The notes below the pieces were generated by a model. The model was not told the origin of the DNA and made no database searches. It saw only the letters and a program-made list of their open reading frames with translations. The translations under genes and the position numbers were made by a program. 64,000 nt of DNA from UBA965 sp040396955 (GTDB lineage: Bacteria > Chloroflexota > Chloroflexia > Chloroflexales > Roseiflexaceae), in contig JBBAWX010000006.1 of NCBI GenBank assembly GCA_040396955.1, positions 78,063 through 142,062 on the forward strand, written 5' to 3'. Numbering within the stretch: the stretch's first letter is position 1; each line of letters opens with the position of its first letter. Shown here in pieces: positions 41,673 through 50,445 of the stretch.

Positions 41673-42704
41673 CTACAGCGTTTCACGCACCTGCTTGACC
41701 CCCGCCACCATATTTACCAACTTGCGTTTAGCCGCCCAGCGTGCGGTCTGACTCAGGCCACAATCCGGGGCAAACGCCAATCGATCGGCAGGAGCATAGG
41801 CCAGACAGGCGCGGACGCGCTGGGCGATATCGGCCGGTGTCTCAATGAAATAGCTCTTGACGTCGACCACCCCCACTGCCACATCGTAGTGCTCTGCCAG
41901 CGTGCCGATGATGGCGAGCTCCGCAAACTCACGGCTCGCCATTTCGAGGTGCATTTCGTCGACCGTCATGCGCAAAAACGCCGGAAACATTGGTGCATAC
42001 TGCCGTGGTCCAACCGCCCGCCCCTTGAAATTACCGAAACAGAGATGTGTCGACAGTCGGGTCTGCCCGACCACCGGCGCCACCGTACGATTGAAGATGT
42101 CCACGAAGCGCTCGGTGTCTTCTTTGTAGGCATAACAGCTCATCGACGGCTCATCGACCGTCAATTCTTGGCATCCTGCTGCCACCAACGCCACCAGCTC
42201 GGCCTGCACAATCGGCAACAGGGCCTCGGTAATCGCATAGCGATCCGGGTAATCGGCATTGGGAATGAGGCGCCCACTCAACGTATACGGCCCCGGCACA
42301 CTCGCCTTGAGGGTGGGGCCCTGCGCCGGTGCGAGTGCTTTGAGACGCAGAAATTCCTCGACGACCCCCAAGCCGTGCGGCGCTTCCAGCGGCCCCGTAA
42401 TCAGATGCTTGCCGCGCTGATCGTGGGCCGGTGGGCCGTACCGCCGCGCCCCTTCGTCTTCACGGGCAATGCCCTGCACATACCCATAAAACGACAAGTT
42501 GAAATCAAGCCGGGTCTGTTCGCCATCAGTGATGACATCGAGCCCCGCCTGTAGTTGATCTTGGATGGCGACCATGGCCGCGTCGCGTTGCATTTCGGCA
42601 ATATCGTCACGCCCAAAATCCTCCAGATGGAGCACCGCATGCTCCAGCCAGGCCGGAAATGGGTAGCTCCCCACGACCGTGGTGCGCAGTGGTTGAGATT
42701 TCAT
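41673..42704 (-). CDS. Cobalamin-independent methionine-synthase-like (MetE C-terminal family) protein
   Basis: The 343-residue protein has the TIM-barrel of the catalytic C-terminal half of MetE but no N-terminal half. Zinc-site residues are visible: His and Cys in STHLCFGNF, Glu in MHLEMASREF and the distal Cys in APDCGLSQT. The N-terminal TTVVGSYPFPAWL is characteristic of these short family members, which include archaeal methionine synthases and methyltransferases using other donors. It overlaps the SIS gene by one base (TGATG-type) and is flanked by sugar dehydrogenases, an odd setting for methionine synthesis. Its substrates remain uncertain. Confidence 0.83.
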   Translation of the reverse strand: MKSQPLRTTVVGSYPFPAWLEHAVLHLEDFGRDDIAEMQRDAAMVAIQDQLQAGLDVITDGEQTRLDFNLSFYGYVQGIAREDEGARRYGPPAHDQRGKHLITGPLEAPHGLGVVEEFLRLKALAPAQGPTLKASVPGPYTLSGRLIPNADYPDRYAITEALLPIVQAELVALVAAGCQELTVDEPSMSCYAYKEDTERFVDIFNRTVAPVVGQTRLSTHLCFGNFKGRAVGPRQYAPMFPAFLRMTVDEMHLEMASREFAELAIIGTLAEHYDVAVGVVDVKSYFIETPADIAQRVRACLAYAPADRLAFAPDCGLSQTARWAAKRKLVNMVAGVKQVRETL

Positions 42705-43507
42705 TATTGGTCACCTCGCTGTGGTTGCGCACCGTACAACGGCGCAATGCGGGCTCGAAAATCATCGTACGTGCGATCAAACAGCTCCGCCGATGCCGCA
42801 CTGCCAATCAACGTGCTACTCGTCAGCACCAGTGGTGCCTGGCCACGCTTAGTCAGCTCCTCGGCCACCAGACATTTCAGCATGTTGACCACGGCCACAT
42901 ACCCGATCGACGAGCCCGGGCCCACCGGGTACGCCAACCCGTCGATGTCGACCATGGCATCGCCGAGCGGCGAGCAGTTGTCGATGGTCACATCGGCGAT
43001 ATCCGGCAAACGCTTGCCAGAGCTGTGCTTGATCGGCGATCCCAGGCAGTGCGCCAGCGATACCACCGCAATCACCGGCATACCGCGAGCCTTGGCCCCC
43101 AATGCCACATCGATGACCACGCCGTTGACGCCGCTATTGGAAAAAACCATCATGCAGTCGTGCGCCCCAAAGGTGAAATTACGCAAAATGACCTCGCCAA
43201 ACCCCTCGAGTTTTTCTAGGTACATGGCCTGACGCTGCCCGTTGTTGCCGACCACCTGCGTATGATTGGTCAACGACAACTCGATGATGGGGTGAAAGCC
43301 GGGGAAACTGCCGTGCCGCGGAAAAATCTCCTCCACGGGAATGCGCGAATGCCCCGTGCCAAACAGGTGCACCAAGCCGCCGGCCGCAATCGACTGCGCA
43401 CACAACTGCGCGGCCGCCCGAATCGCCGGGAGTTGGGTGGTGCGAATTGCACGCAAAATCTGCTCAGACGCATCCAGATAGCGCTCTGCGGGATCGTGTG
43501 TCGTCAT
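42704..43507 (-). CDS. SIS-domain sugar isomerase-like protein
   Basis: The 267-residue protein has a phosphosugar-binding SIS fold. The N-terminal segment GGLVHLFGTGHSRIPVEE and the FSNSGVNGVVIDVALGAKARG stretch are the ligand-binding loops, as in UPF0309 and MurQ-like proteins. The IFPRHGSFPGFHPI motif is typical of the UPF0309-like group. It is likely an aldose-ketose isomerase or amino-sugar phosphate-processing enzyme. It lies between the MetE-like gene (overlap) and the second Gfo/Idh/MocA gene (12-base gap). Precise activity is unknown. Confidence 0.8.
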   Translation of the reverse strand: MTTHDPAERYLDASEQILRAIRTTQLPAIRAAAQLCAQSIAAGGLVHLFGTGHSRIPVEEIFPRHGSFPGFHPIIELSLTNHTQVVGNNGQRQAMYLEKLEGFGEVILRNFTFGAHDCMMVFSNSGVNGVVIDVALGAKARGMPVIAVVSLAHCLGSPIKHSSGKRLPDIADVTIDNCSPLGDAMVDIDGLAYPVGPGSSIGYVAVVNMLKCLVAEELTKRGQAPLVLTSSTLIGSAASAELFDRTYDDFRARIAPLYGAQPQRGDQ

Positions 43508-43519
43508 CGTGTCTGCCTC

Positions 43520-44596
43520 TTATTCCACCAATGCCTGCGCCCGTTTGGTCTGCGCACTGAGCGCTGCCGTCTCCACGATTTGCTGACCAATGCGGCAAAT
43601 CTTGACCGACAACGGCCCATGCACCGGTGCGCCTGTGCTCAAACTATGAATGAAATTCTGAATCGGGTCTTGCATGGGCGCCTCAAGCACATCAACCGGC
43701 ATCACAAAGCCCTCAGGCTGCGTGCGCGTCTGCACACGAATCGTCTGCTCGTAGTCGTACGACGCAATCGTGCCGTCGGTGCCCACAATCACGAAGCCAC
43801 ATTTGGGCTGTGGCTGATGCGTCCATGGGTCGGTAAATGCTCCCCAGCGCGTCTCGAATTTCGACAAGCCCTTGGCATAGCGCGCCACCGTAATACTATG
43901 CTCGTCGACCTCCAGCCCCAACGGCTCGTCAACCATGGCCATCACCTCGATCGGCTTATCACCGTCGTGGTACCACGTGCCCAGCGTTACGCCGTACCCC
44001 AGATAATCGAGCATGGAGCCGCCGCCTGCTTCTTTCTTGTACCACCAGGCCTCGTTTTTGCGGCGTGCGACTTCTTCGGGCGATACTTCGATTTTGTCGG
44101 CGACATGCCAAAGTGGGCCACGGTTGCCGTCGTAATAATGCACCTCCATCACCTTGCCAATCACGCCTTCGTCAATCAGCCGTTTGGCGGTCACATGCGG
44201 CGGGTACCACGCCAGCGGCCAGTTGACAATCATCTGCTTGCCACTGCGCTCCATGGCCGCAATCATGCGGTCAGCCTGCGCCAACGTCGCCGCAAACGGT
44301 TTTTCGACGAGTACATTGACGCCGTACGGGGCCACCATTTCGACATAGTCGGCGTGAAAGGCCGTGCCGGCACAGATTATCGCCACATCGGCCTGCGTGC
44401 GCTGCAAACACTGATGCACATCCGTAAATACGCGCTCTGCCGGAATGTTGAAATTGGCAATGGCCCCCTGCATGCGGGCCGGGTCGGCATCACAAATCCC
44501 GGCGATTTCGGCATGCGGATGCTCATACACCTTGCGTAGCAAATCGCCCATGTGCATATGGTCAAAGTTGATTCCCACAAATTTCCATGTTTTCAT
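43520..44596 (-). CDS. Gfo/Idh/MocA-family oxidoreductase (copy 2)
   Basis: The 358-residue protein has a divergent Rossmann N-terminus (FVGINFDHMHMGDLL) and the conserved EKP motif in VLVEKPFAATL with the catalytic lysine. The active-site helix is GGSMLDYLGYGVTLG. The unusual first strand with HMHMGD in place of GxGxxG suggests changed cofactor binding. ATG 44596 follows AAGGAG; an in-frame ATG 11 codons upstream has no ribosome binding site. It is probably a sugar or inositol dehydrogenase in the arabinose/rhamnose pathway region. Confidence 0.85.
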   Translation of the reverse strand: MKTWKFVGINFDHMHMGDLLRKVYEHPHAEIAGICDADPARMQGAIANFNIPAERVFTDVHQCLQRTQADVAIICAGTAFHADYVEMVAPYGVNVLVEKPFAATLAQADRMIAAMERSGKQMIVNWPLAWYPPHVTAKRLIDEGVIGKVMEVHYYDGNRGPLWHVADKIEVSPEEVARRKNEAWWYKKEAGGGSMLDYLGYGVTLGTWYHDGDKPIEVMAMVDEPLGLEVDEHSITVARYAKGLSKFETRWGAFTDPWTHQPQPKCGFVIVGTDGTIASYDYEQTIRVQTRTQPEGFVMPVDVLEAPMQDPIQNFIHSLSTGAPVHGPLSVKICRIGQQIVETAALSAQTKRAQALVE

Positions 44597-44636
44597 TGCA
44601 GACTCCTTCGTTGCAACAGTACTCATCACTCATCCA

Positions 44637-45677
44637 TCAAATCCGGCGCACCTGCCCCGGCACATAACTCAATCCATCACGGCTGCTCGCAATGGCGGCA
44701 AAACACAGCGCCAAGCTGGCCAAATTGTTGGCGCCACTATTACTCGGCTCGCGCCCCTCTTCGATGGCACACAACAGCTCGGCCATCGTGCCGTGGAACC
44801 CGTCAGGGAACCAAGACCCCGTCAATACAGGCGTCTCCACACCCTGCTCCGTCACCAGCTGGAGCTGTTGCTCACCGAGTCCCGGGCCTTCGCTCCGGAG
44901 CGCCCCACGTGCGCCCACGATGTGTGTGCGGTCGTGCCCGCCAAAGCGTGTGTCGGCGTTGAAGCTCAACGTCACCTGGGCATGCGCATAATCGGCTACC
45001 ACGTGTGCCAACAACGGTGGGCGAGCGCGTTGCGTAGACGTATGGCGCACACTCGCAGTCACCCGCTCTGCCCGTTGCCCGGGCACATAACAGCTCACCA
45101 TGTCGAACCAGTGGATGGCGAAATCATAGAGGATGAGGTCATCGATACCATCAAACACGGTGCCAACAACCCAGTTGTGATCCCAGTGCACCGACATGTC
45201 GACGCTGCTGATATCCCCCAGCAACCCGGCCGCCACAGCACCGCGCATGTAAGCCACATGCGGCGCCCAACGACCATTTTGGTTGACCGCAAGTTTGACT
45301 CCGCGCCGATTGGCGGCCTCCACGAGGCGCTCACCATCATCGAGATCAAGCACGAAGGGCTTTTGACTCAGCACATGCTTGCCGGCCGCAATCGCCGCCG
45401 CAATCAAGGGAATGCGATCGGCGGGGTGCGTGGCAATATCCACGACCTCGATATCGTCACGCCGCAGGAGCAGTTGTGCATCGGTATAGACGGTCGCCTC
45501 CGGGAAGAACTCACGCTGACGCTCTTCGGCCCGACTTGCGTCAATATCGCACAAGGCCACCACCCGATACCCCGCATTGCGGTAGGCGGTCAGATGATGC
45601 CGGGTAATTCCACCACACCCAATCAGACCAATGGCTGGTCGGTAGGTCCGTGGATTCCGTGGCTGGTACTCAATCAT
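44637..45677 (-). CDS. Gfo/Idh/MocA-family oxidoreductase (copy 3)
   Basis: The 346-residue protein has the Rossmann motif IGLIGCGGITRHHL, the SQKPFVLD motif holding the catalytic lysine, and the substrate-domain sequence LILYDFAIHWFDMV with the usual His. It is distinct from the other two copies, which suggests different sugar substrates rather than recent duplication. ATG 45677 follows AAAGGACGG. It lies between copy 2 and the ROK kinase gene with short gaps. Confidence 0.87.
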   Translation of the reverse strand: MIEYQPRNPRTYRPAIGLIGCGGITRHHLTAYRNAGYRVVALCDIDASRAEERQREFFPEATVYTDAQLLLRRDDIEVVDIATHPADRIPLIAAAIAAGKHVLSQKPFVLDLDDGERLVEAANRRGVKLAVNQNGRWAPHVAYMRGAVAAGLLGDISSVDMSVHWDHNWVVGTVFDGIDDLILYDFAIHWFDMVSCYVPGQRAERVTASVRHTSTQRARPPLLAHVVADYAHAQVTLSFNADTRFGGHDRTHIVGARGALRSEGPGLGEQQLQLVTEQGVETPVLTGSWFPDGFHGTMAELLCAIEEGREPSNSGANNLASLALCFAAIASSRDGLSYVPGQVRRI

Positions 45678-45704
45678 GGTCAATCCGTCCTTTCCCCCTG
45701 TGGT

Positions 45705-46673
45705 CTATGCCCCAAACAGCCCTGCGACCTGGCGATCGCCATTGCGATGTGCCGCCCAACACGCCGCGCCCATCACCCCGGCATCCCCGCCCAATGAGGC
45801 CAGACAAATGGCAATGTCGGCCACCGGAGTTGCGCGGCAACGCGCTTGCACGATGTCGACGACCGCCGCACGCAACGGCTCTCCCAGGTTGCTCACACTT
45901 CCCCCCAAAATCACCGCATCCGGGCTAAACATCGACACGGCATTGGCCACCCCCGCCCCCAAATAGCGCAAAGCGCTCGCCATGATGTCGCGAATCGCCA
46001 CATCTTGCACGGCCATCATCAATGCGGGCGTGAGTACCTGCCCCTGTGCCACCACGTGAGCGAGCTGTGGCGCAGTGCCCGCAGCAATGGCTGCTTCGGC
46101 GGCCCGCACCATGGCACTGCCACTCGCAAACGCCTCGAGGCAGCCCACGTTGCCGCACCCACAGCGTGGGCCATCCAATGCCAACGTCTGATGCCCGAAT
46201 TCACCGGCAGTGCCCCTGATTCCCAGGTACAGCTGCCGGTGCATGACCACGCCACCGCCAATCCCCGTGCCAATGGTGAAGCCGACCACATTGGCATGCC
46301 CACGCCCAGCCCCATGCAACGCCTCACCCAATACGAAAGCCCGGGCATCGTTGATGAGCCAGAGGGGGCGGTCTACGGCCGCACTCAACACGGCCCGTAC
46401 CGGTACCCCATGCCACGTGCCCACCAGATTGGGCAAAAACAACGTCTCACCGCTCTCGTCGTCGAATACCCCCGGCACCCCCACCCCAATGGCAGCTACC
46501 TGCGGGAAGCGCTCTACGAGCGGCACCAGCACGGCCACCATGCGCTCGAGCACGGCCGCCGCCCCCATCTCCGAGTGCGTGGCAATCACGTGGCGTTCAT
46601 GGACGGTGCCGTGCTCCGCATCAATGACCGCAAATGCGATTTTGGTGCCCCCGAGATCGATGCCCACGTACAT
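45705..46673 (-). CDS. ROK-family sugar kinase
   Basis: The 322-residue protein belongs to the ROK family (glucokinase, N-acetylglucosamine or fructose kinases). It has the ATP phosphate loop GIDLGGTKIAFAV, the catalytic loop WLINDARAFVLGEA, FTIGTGIGGGVV, and the zinc-binding CGCGNVGCLE with GTAGEFGHQ before it. There is no N-terminal helix-turn-helix, so it is an enzyme rather than a repressor. It probably phosphorylates a monosaccharide released by the upstream GH127 enzyme. The sugar is not known. Confidence 0.9.
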   Translation of the reverse strand: MYVGIDLGGTKIAFAVIDAEHGTVHERHVIATHSEMGAAAVLERMVAVLVPLVERFPQVAAIGVGVPGVFDDESGETLFLPNLVGTWHGVPVRAVLSAAVDRPLWLINDARAFVLGEALHGAGRGHANVVGFTIGTGIGGGVVMHRQLYLGIRGTAGEFGHQTLALDGPRCGCGNVGCLEAFASGSAMVRAAEAAIAAGTAPQLAHVVAQGQVLTPALMMAVQDVAIRDIMASALRYLGAGVANAVSMFSPDAVILGGSVSNLGEPLRAAVVDIVQARCRATPVADIAICLASLGGDAGVMGAACWAAHRNGDRQVAGLFGA

Positions 46674-46691
46674 AGCGCGCTCCCCTTTGTA

Positions 46692-48566
46692 TTAGCGATG
46701 AATGGGCAACCAGACACTCATGGCACCCGGCTCGCGGTTGGCCCACAAATGATACGGAATCAACGTGAGTTGGCACGGTTGCCCCTGATCGACCCGCCAC
46801 GGCGCATACAGCGCATCGGCAGGCGTCGCCACACTGAACCCATCGGATACCAACACGCGATGCACTCCCAGTACACCCGCACCGGGTCTGACGTGCCACG
46901 CCCGTTCCGGGCGCACCGCCAAACTTGTGACCGGCACCGTCTGATCGACCTGCTCGGCACAGTACAAAATGGGGCCGCGTGCAACTGCCACTCGCCCCGC
47001 ATTGTTGTGCACCACCGGGTTGGCCATGATGAGACGTGGCTGCATGGGTAGATCCAATACGACCTCGTCGCCGATTTGCCAAGCGCGCCGGATGGTGACG
47101 TAGGTGTCGGCCGGTGCCACCTGGCGCATCCCTGCGACACTCACACTCGCACCACTGGCCCAACTCGGCACACGCAGTTTGAGGCCGAACTGACCTCCAC
47201 GGGTGGCCACGAGACGCACACGCCCCTCCCACGGGTATTCGGTTTCGACCCGAAACGCCGCCGGCAGACCACTGCTCTGCGCATCAATGCTCCCCTGCAT
47301 GTAGGTGTGCACCCACAGCGTATCGGCATCGACACTCGCCACATAGCTCCCAAGTTGCGCCAACAGCCGCGCCACATTGGGCGGGCAACAGGCACAACCA
47401 AACCACGGCGAACGCCGATGCGTGCCGTTGTTGGCCAGTGGGTTCTGGTAAAAGTATTCGTTCCCACTCAACGACAACCCGGGCATCACCGCATTGTAGA
47501 GCGTCCATTCGAGGAGGTCCGCATAGCGCGCCTCGCCAGTGCCCTGCAACAACCGCCAATTCCACATCACCGACGCAATCGCCGCACAGGTCTCGGTGTA
47601 GGCCGTCTCGTTGGGGAGCTCGTAGTCGCCACCAAAATCCTCGCCGTTCCACCGCGAGCCAGTGCCACCACTCACGTACATGCGCTTGTGCGTCATGTTG
47701 TGCCACTGCGCATCAATGGCCGTTTTGAGCGCACTATCACCTGTCTCAAGCCATATATCCGTCGCACCAGCCGCCAAGTAGAGCATACGCACCGCATGAC
47801 CAACGACCTCGGTCAGCTCACGATAGGGCACATGGTCTTGATGATATGCCGCATCAAATCGCCCAAACGGATTGGTGCCGACCTTGTGGGCGCCACGCAC
47901 ATCCAGCAAAAACTGCGCCAGCTGTAGATAACGCATCTCACGCGTCTCTCGGTACAGCTCCACCAGCGCCAATTCAATCTCTGGGTGACCGTCGCTACTC
48001 TCGCGCTTGCCCTGCTCCGCCGGGCCAAACGTGGCATCGATGTGATCTGCTAGCCGCCGTGCCGCCGCAAGTGCTGCTGCCTGCCCACTCGTACGATAGA
48101 CCGCAATGGCCGCCTGGATGAAATGACCCGCACAGTACATCTCGTGCAGGTCCATGTTGCTCCAGCGCTCTGCGGTACGCTCTTTGCTGAAGTATGAGTT
48201 CAAATATCCGTCGTGATCTTGGGCGGCCACAATGTCGGCGATTACTTGGTCGCGCATGGCGTGTAATTCGGGCACCGCGCTAATCGCGTCGTTCCACCCG
48301 ACTGCCTCCAACCATTTGTAGACATCAGAGTCGTTGAAAAACAAACCGACGAAATCGCCCGCTTCACGCCCCGCCGCCCGCCGAAAATTGGCGATGCGCT
48401 CCGTGCTCTCACAGTGCGCATGTTGTGATGGCAGGGTGACCTGCGTGTTCGTCGCTCGCCGTGGCTGCCAAAATGCATCTGCGATGACAACCCCCGGCAA
48501 CGCCAGCGGTCGTAACCGAGCATGCGGGCTGTGGCTCGTGTCGACCACATATGCGTGACGCTTCAT
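46692..48566 (-). CDS. GH127 beta-L-arabinofuranosidase-type glycoside hydrolase
   Basis: The 624-residue protein is a GH127-type retaining glycosidase with a cysteine nucleophile. The zinc and catalytic residues known from Bifidobacterium HypBA1 have clear counterparts: E325 and C327 in TAYTETCAA, and C393/C394 in GCACCPPN. The (alpha/alpha)6 barrel covers roughly residues 30-440, followed by beta-sandwich domains. No signal peptide is seen, so it should act in the cytoplasm on short arabinosides. An extended perfect -10 lies 94 bases upstream. It heads the sugar operon running to 39629. Confidence 0.9.
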   Translation of the reverse strand: MKRHAYVVDTSHSPHARLRPLALPGVVIADAFWQPRRATNTQVTLPSQHAHCESTERIANFRRAAGREAGDFVGLFFNDSDVYKWLEAVGWNDAISAVPELHAMRDQVIADIVAAQDHDGYLNSYFSKERTAERWSNMDLHEMYCAGHFIQAAIAVYRTSGQAAALAAARRLADHIDATFGPAEQGKRESSDGHPEIELALVELYRETREMRYLQLAQFLLDVRGAHKVGTNPFGRFDAAYHQDHVPYRELTEVVGHAVRMLYLAAGATDIWLETGDSALKTAIDAQWHNMTHKRMYVSGGTGSRWNGEDFGGDYELPNETAYTETCAAIASVMWNWRLLQGTGEARYADLLEWTLYNAVMPGLSLSGNEYFYQNPLANNGTHRRSPWFGCACCPPNVARLLAQLGSYVASVDADTLWVHTYMQGSIDAQSSGLPAAFRVETEYPWEGRVRLVATRGGQFGLKLRVPSWASGASVSVAGMRQVAPADTYVTIRRAWQIGDEVVLDLPMQPRLIMANPVVHNNAGRVAVARGPILYCAEQVDQTVPVTSLAVRPERAWHVRPGAGVLGVHRVLVSDGFSVATPADALYAPWRVDQGQPCQLTLIPYHLWANREPGAMSVWLPIHR

Positions 48567-48659
48567 TGCGTGCCTCCTCTGGTATCGTGGGTGAACGCCC
48601 CCATCATACCATTCTTCTGCGTGGACTTCCGCAGACTCATCCCCCCGCTTGTTCCCCCG

Positions 48660-48668
48660 ATTATATCA
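48660..48668 (-). promoter_or_regulatory. Extended -10 promoter of the GH127 operon
   Basis: TGaTATAAT on the minus strand is a perfect extended -10. The TGA is also the stop codon of the upstream 138-residue gene. Transcription should start near 48653, giving an 87-base leader. The -35 is poor. Confidence 0.6.
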
Positions 48669-49082
48669 TAAATGTTCGGACATTCGCATATTTACATTGG
48701 GTTCACAGTCGGCCACCTGATCACAATCCGGCGTCACCGGTATCGGGTGCATGATTGCGCTGAGTTCGTGATGCAGATCAGCGGAGGCCATCCAACGGTA
48801 CGTGTAGGGGGTATCCCACGGTGGCGACCACCCAGCATACGCGGTCACCGCAAAGCGGGCCGCTGCCCGCACCCATTCAATGAGTTGTTCGGGGGCATGC
48901 GTGGTACGACAACGCACAATGAGGCAGACCTGGTGCGCCTCCACCCGGCACAACAGCGCCACACAACCAACACGCCACACACTTAGCCGGAGCGCCTCAC
49001 GGATGACGCGTCGCAACGTGCTTTCGCAGGGGACCGATTCAAGTGACTGTGGCCATGTCACACACAACAAACGATCAGACAT
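48666..49082 (-). CDS. Unrecognised 138-residue protein with a hairpin over its ribosome binding site
   Basis: No family was recognised. The protein is Arg- and Cys-containing (CVTWPQSLESVPCEST, VGCVALLCRVEAHQVCLIVRC) and begins MSDRLL. It is probably a real gene because a perfect GGAGG stands 7 bases before the ATG at 49082. That ribosome binding site lies in the 3' arm of a 10-base-pair hairpin (49089-49134), suggesting controlled translation. It follows the L-rhamnose isomerase gene by 85 bases and so is probably co-transcribed with it. The stop codon lies inside the GH127 promoter. Function is unknown. Confidence 0.6.
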   Translation of the reverse strand: MSDRLLCVTWPQSLESVPCESTLRRVIREALRLSVWRVGCVALLCRVEAHQVCLIVRCRTTHAPEQLIEWVRAAARFAVTAYAGWSPPWDTPYTYRWMASADLHHELSAIMHPIPVTPDCDQVADCEPNVNMRMSEHL

Positions 49083-49088
49083 ATGCAA

Positions 49089-49134
49089 ACCTCCGATAGG
49101 GCATGAATACTACCATGCATACCGTATCGGAGGT
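49089..49134 (-). promoter_or_regulatory. Hairpin sequestering a Shine-Dalgarno sequence
   Basis: ACCTCCGATA and TATCGGAGGT form a perfect 10-base-pair stem with a 26-base loop that itself holds GCATG/CATGC. In the minus-strand RNA the GGAGGT of the downstream gene is the 3' arm and is fully paired with ACCTCC. No U-run follows, so it is not a normal terminator. It may be a translational switch, thermosensor or protein-binding site. Confidence 0.55.
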
Positions 49135-49167
49135 CGCAAAAGACACGCATTGGCGCCACATTTCCGC

Positions 49168-50409
49168 TTATTGGAAGCCACCCGAGGCATCTGCGAGGCC
49201 ACGCGTATTAGCGATGTGTTGCTCATACCCACTCGCCGCATAGGCGGCCATGGGGTCGATCGGCACGCCCATCTCGAGGCGGACCTGCGCCAATAGTGGG
49301 CGGACATCGGTGCGGTAGGCATCGGTCAGCAGACGATGCGCCGTCAGCACTTCACCGGCGTGCTGGGCGGCCGCCAGGCGTGGGCGGGGGACGACGAGGG
49401 CTTTGGCATAGGCCTCTTGGCAATTGAGCACCGAGTAGATGATGGCGCTCAGCTTCCCTTCAATGTTGTGGCACTGGTCGAGCATGTAGGCCACCTGTTG
49501 GGCGCAACTCCGTGACGGTTCGCTCTGGCCGAGCTCAGCACCCGCCAATTCGTTGAAAATCAAGAAGAGCTCGTACGGATTGGAGCTCCCCACAATGAGA
49601 TCGTCGTCGGCGTACTTGCGATTGTTGAAATGGAAGCCACCGAGGCGCCCTTCATCGAGCAAAAAGGCCACAATTTGCTCAATGTTGACCCCTTGGGCAT
49701 GATGCCCAAGGTCGACAAGCACCTGCGCTTGTTCACCGAGTTTCAAGGCCCACGCGTACGCAGTCCCCCAATCGGGGATATCGGTGCTGTAGAAGGCCGG
49801 CTCAAAAAATTTATACTCAATCAGCATCCGTCCGCCGGCAGGCAAGCGTTGGTAGACCTGGCGGAGACCTTCTTCGAAGCGGCGTTTGCGCCCTTGCAGG
49901 CTGTCTTGGCCGGCATAGTTGGTGCCATCGGCAAACCACAGGCTGAGCGCATTACTCTTGACTTTGGTCATGATTTCGCAGCACTCAAGCATGTGATCGA
50001 GGGCGGCTTCGTGCACACTACGGTCTGGATTCCCCAACGAGCCGAGGCGATACTGATCATCTTGGAAGACGTTCGGATTGACGGCGCCGATGGCCACCCC
50101 TTGGGATTCGGCATACTGGCACATGGCCGTATAATCGCCGTCTTCGGGTTTGTCCCACGGGATATGGACGGCCACTGACGGTGCAATCCCGGTCATTTTA
50201 TGCACCATGGCGGCGTCGTCGAGTTTTTCACGCGTGGTACGTGCAGCGCCGGGCCATGCGAAGGCCTTGAAGCGTGTGCCACTGTTGGCGTACCCCCAAC
50301 TTGGGGTTTCGATGCGCTGCGCTTTGAGGGCCTGTTTCACCGCCGCCACATCAATTCCCTGCTCCTGCAATACCTCGGCCAATGCCGCATACCCTGGCAC
50401 TTCTTGCAT
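49168..50409 (-). CDS. rhaI: L-rhamnose isomerase, RhaI (Streptomyces/Pseudomonas) type
   Basis: This xylose-isomerase-fold enzyme interconverts L-rhamnose and L-rhamnulose. The 413-residue protein carries the markers of the RhaI group: IETPSWGYANSGTRF at the N-terminus, APSVAVHIPWDK, LWFADGTNYAGQDS, MLIEYKFFEPAFYSTD with a metal-binding Glu, VDLGHHAQGVNIE with the catalytic His, and FHFNNRKYADDDL with the Asp ligands. ATG 50409 follows AGGAG by 8 bases and is chosen over an in-frame start at 50439. It is 36 bases downstream of the DeoR-type regulator gene and likely controlled by it. Other rare sugars may also be substrates. Confidence 0.9.
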   Translation of the reverse strand: MQEVPGYAALAEVLQEQGIDVAAVKQALKAQRIETPSWGYANSGTRFKAFAWPGAARTTREKLDDAAMVHKMTGIAPSVAVHIPWDKPEDGDYTAMCQYAESQGVAIGAVNPNVFQDDQYRLGSLGNPDRSVHEAALDHMLECCEIMTKVKSNALSLWFADGTNYAGQDSLQGRKRRFEEGLRQVYQRLPAGGRMLIEYKFFEPAFYSTDIPDWGTAYAWALKLGEQAQVLVDLGHHAQGVNIEQIVAFLLDEGRLGGFHFNNRKYADDDLIVGSSNPYELFLIFNELAGAELGQSEPSRSCAQQVAYMLDQCHNIEGKLSAIIYSVLNCQEAYAKALVVPRPRLAAAQHAGEVLTAHRLLTDAYRTDVRPLLAQVRLEMGVPIDPMAAYAASGYEQHIANTRGLADASGGFQ

Positions 50410-50445
50410 ACCCTCACTCCTTGTTCTGTATACCGACACGGCGTA

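Noticed and set aside
42705..43260. A SAM, cobalamin or T-box riboswitch controlling the MetE-like gene
   Set aside because: The gene overlaps its upstream neighbour, so there is no leader, and no riboswitch core was seen.
42704..43507. The SIS protein as the missing 6-phospho-3-hexuloisomerase for the HUMPS enzyme
   Set aside because: It is about 80 residues longer than typical hexuloisomerases, carries the UPF0309-like GTGHSRIPVEE motif and lies 41 kb away in a sugar operon.
43262..44539. A 425-codon open frame on the plus strand opposite the SIS and second Gfo/Idh/MocA genes
   Set aside because: The minus-strand genes have clear motifs and ribosome binding sites; the plus frame is rich in Arg and His with no domain signal.
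44445..45797. A 450-codon plus-strand frame opposite the third Gfo/Idh/MocA gene
   Set aside because: It is a shadow of the minus-strand dehydrogenase, with no motif and no ribosome binding site.
48666..49134. A possible small insertion sequence or IS200-like remnant around the 138-residue orphan gene
   Set aside because: The hairpin is a single inverted repeat over a ribosome binding site. No transposase Tyr/His motif, target duplication or second end was found.
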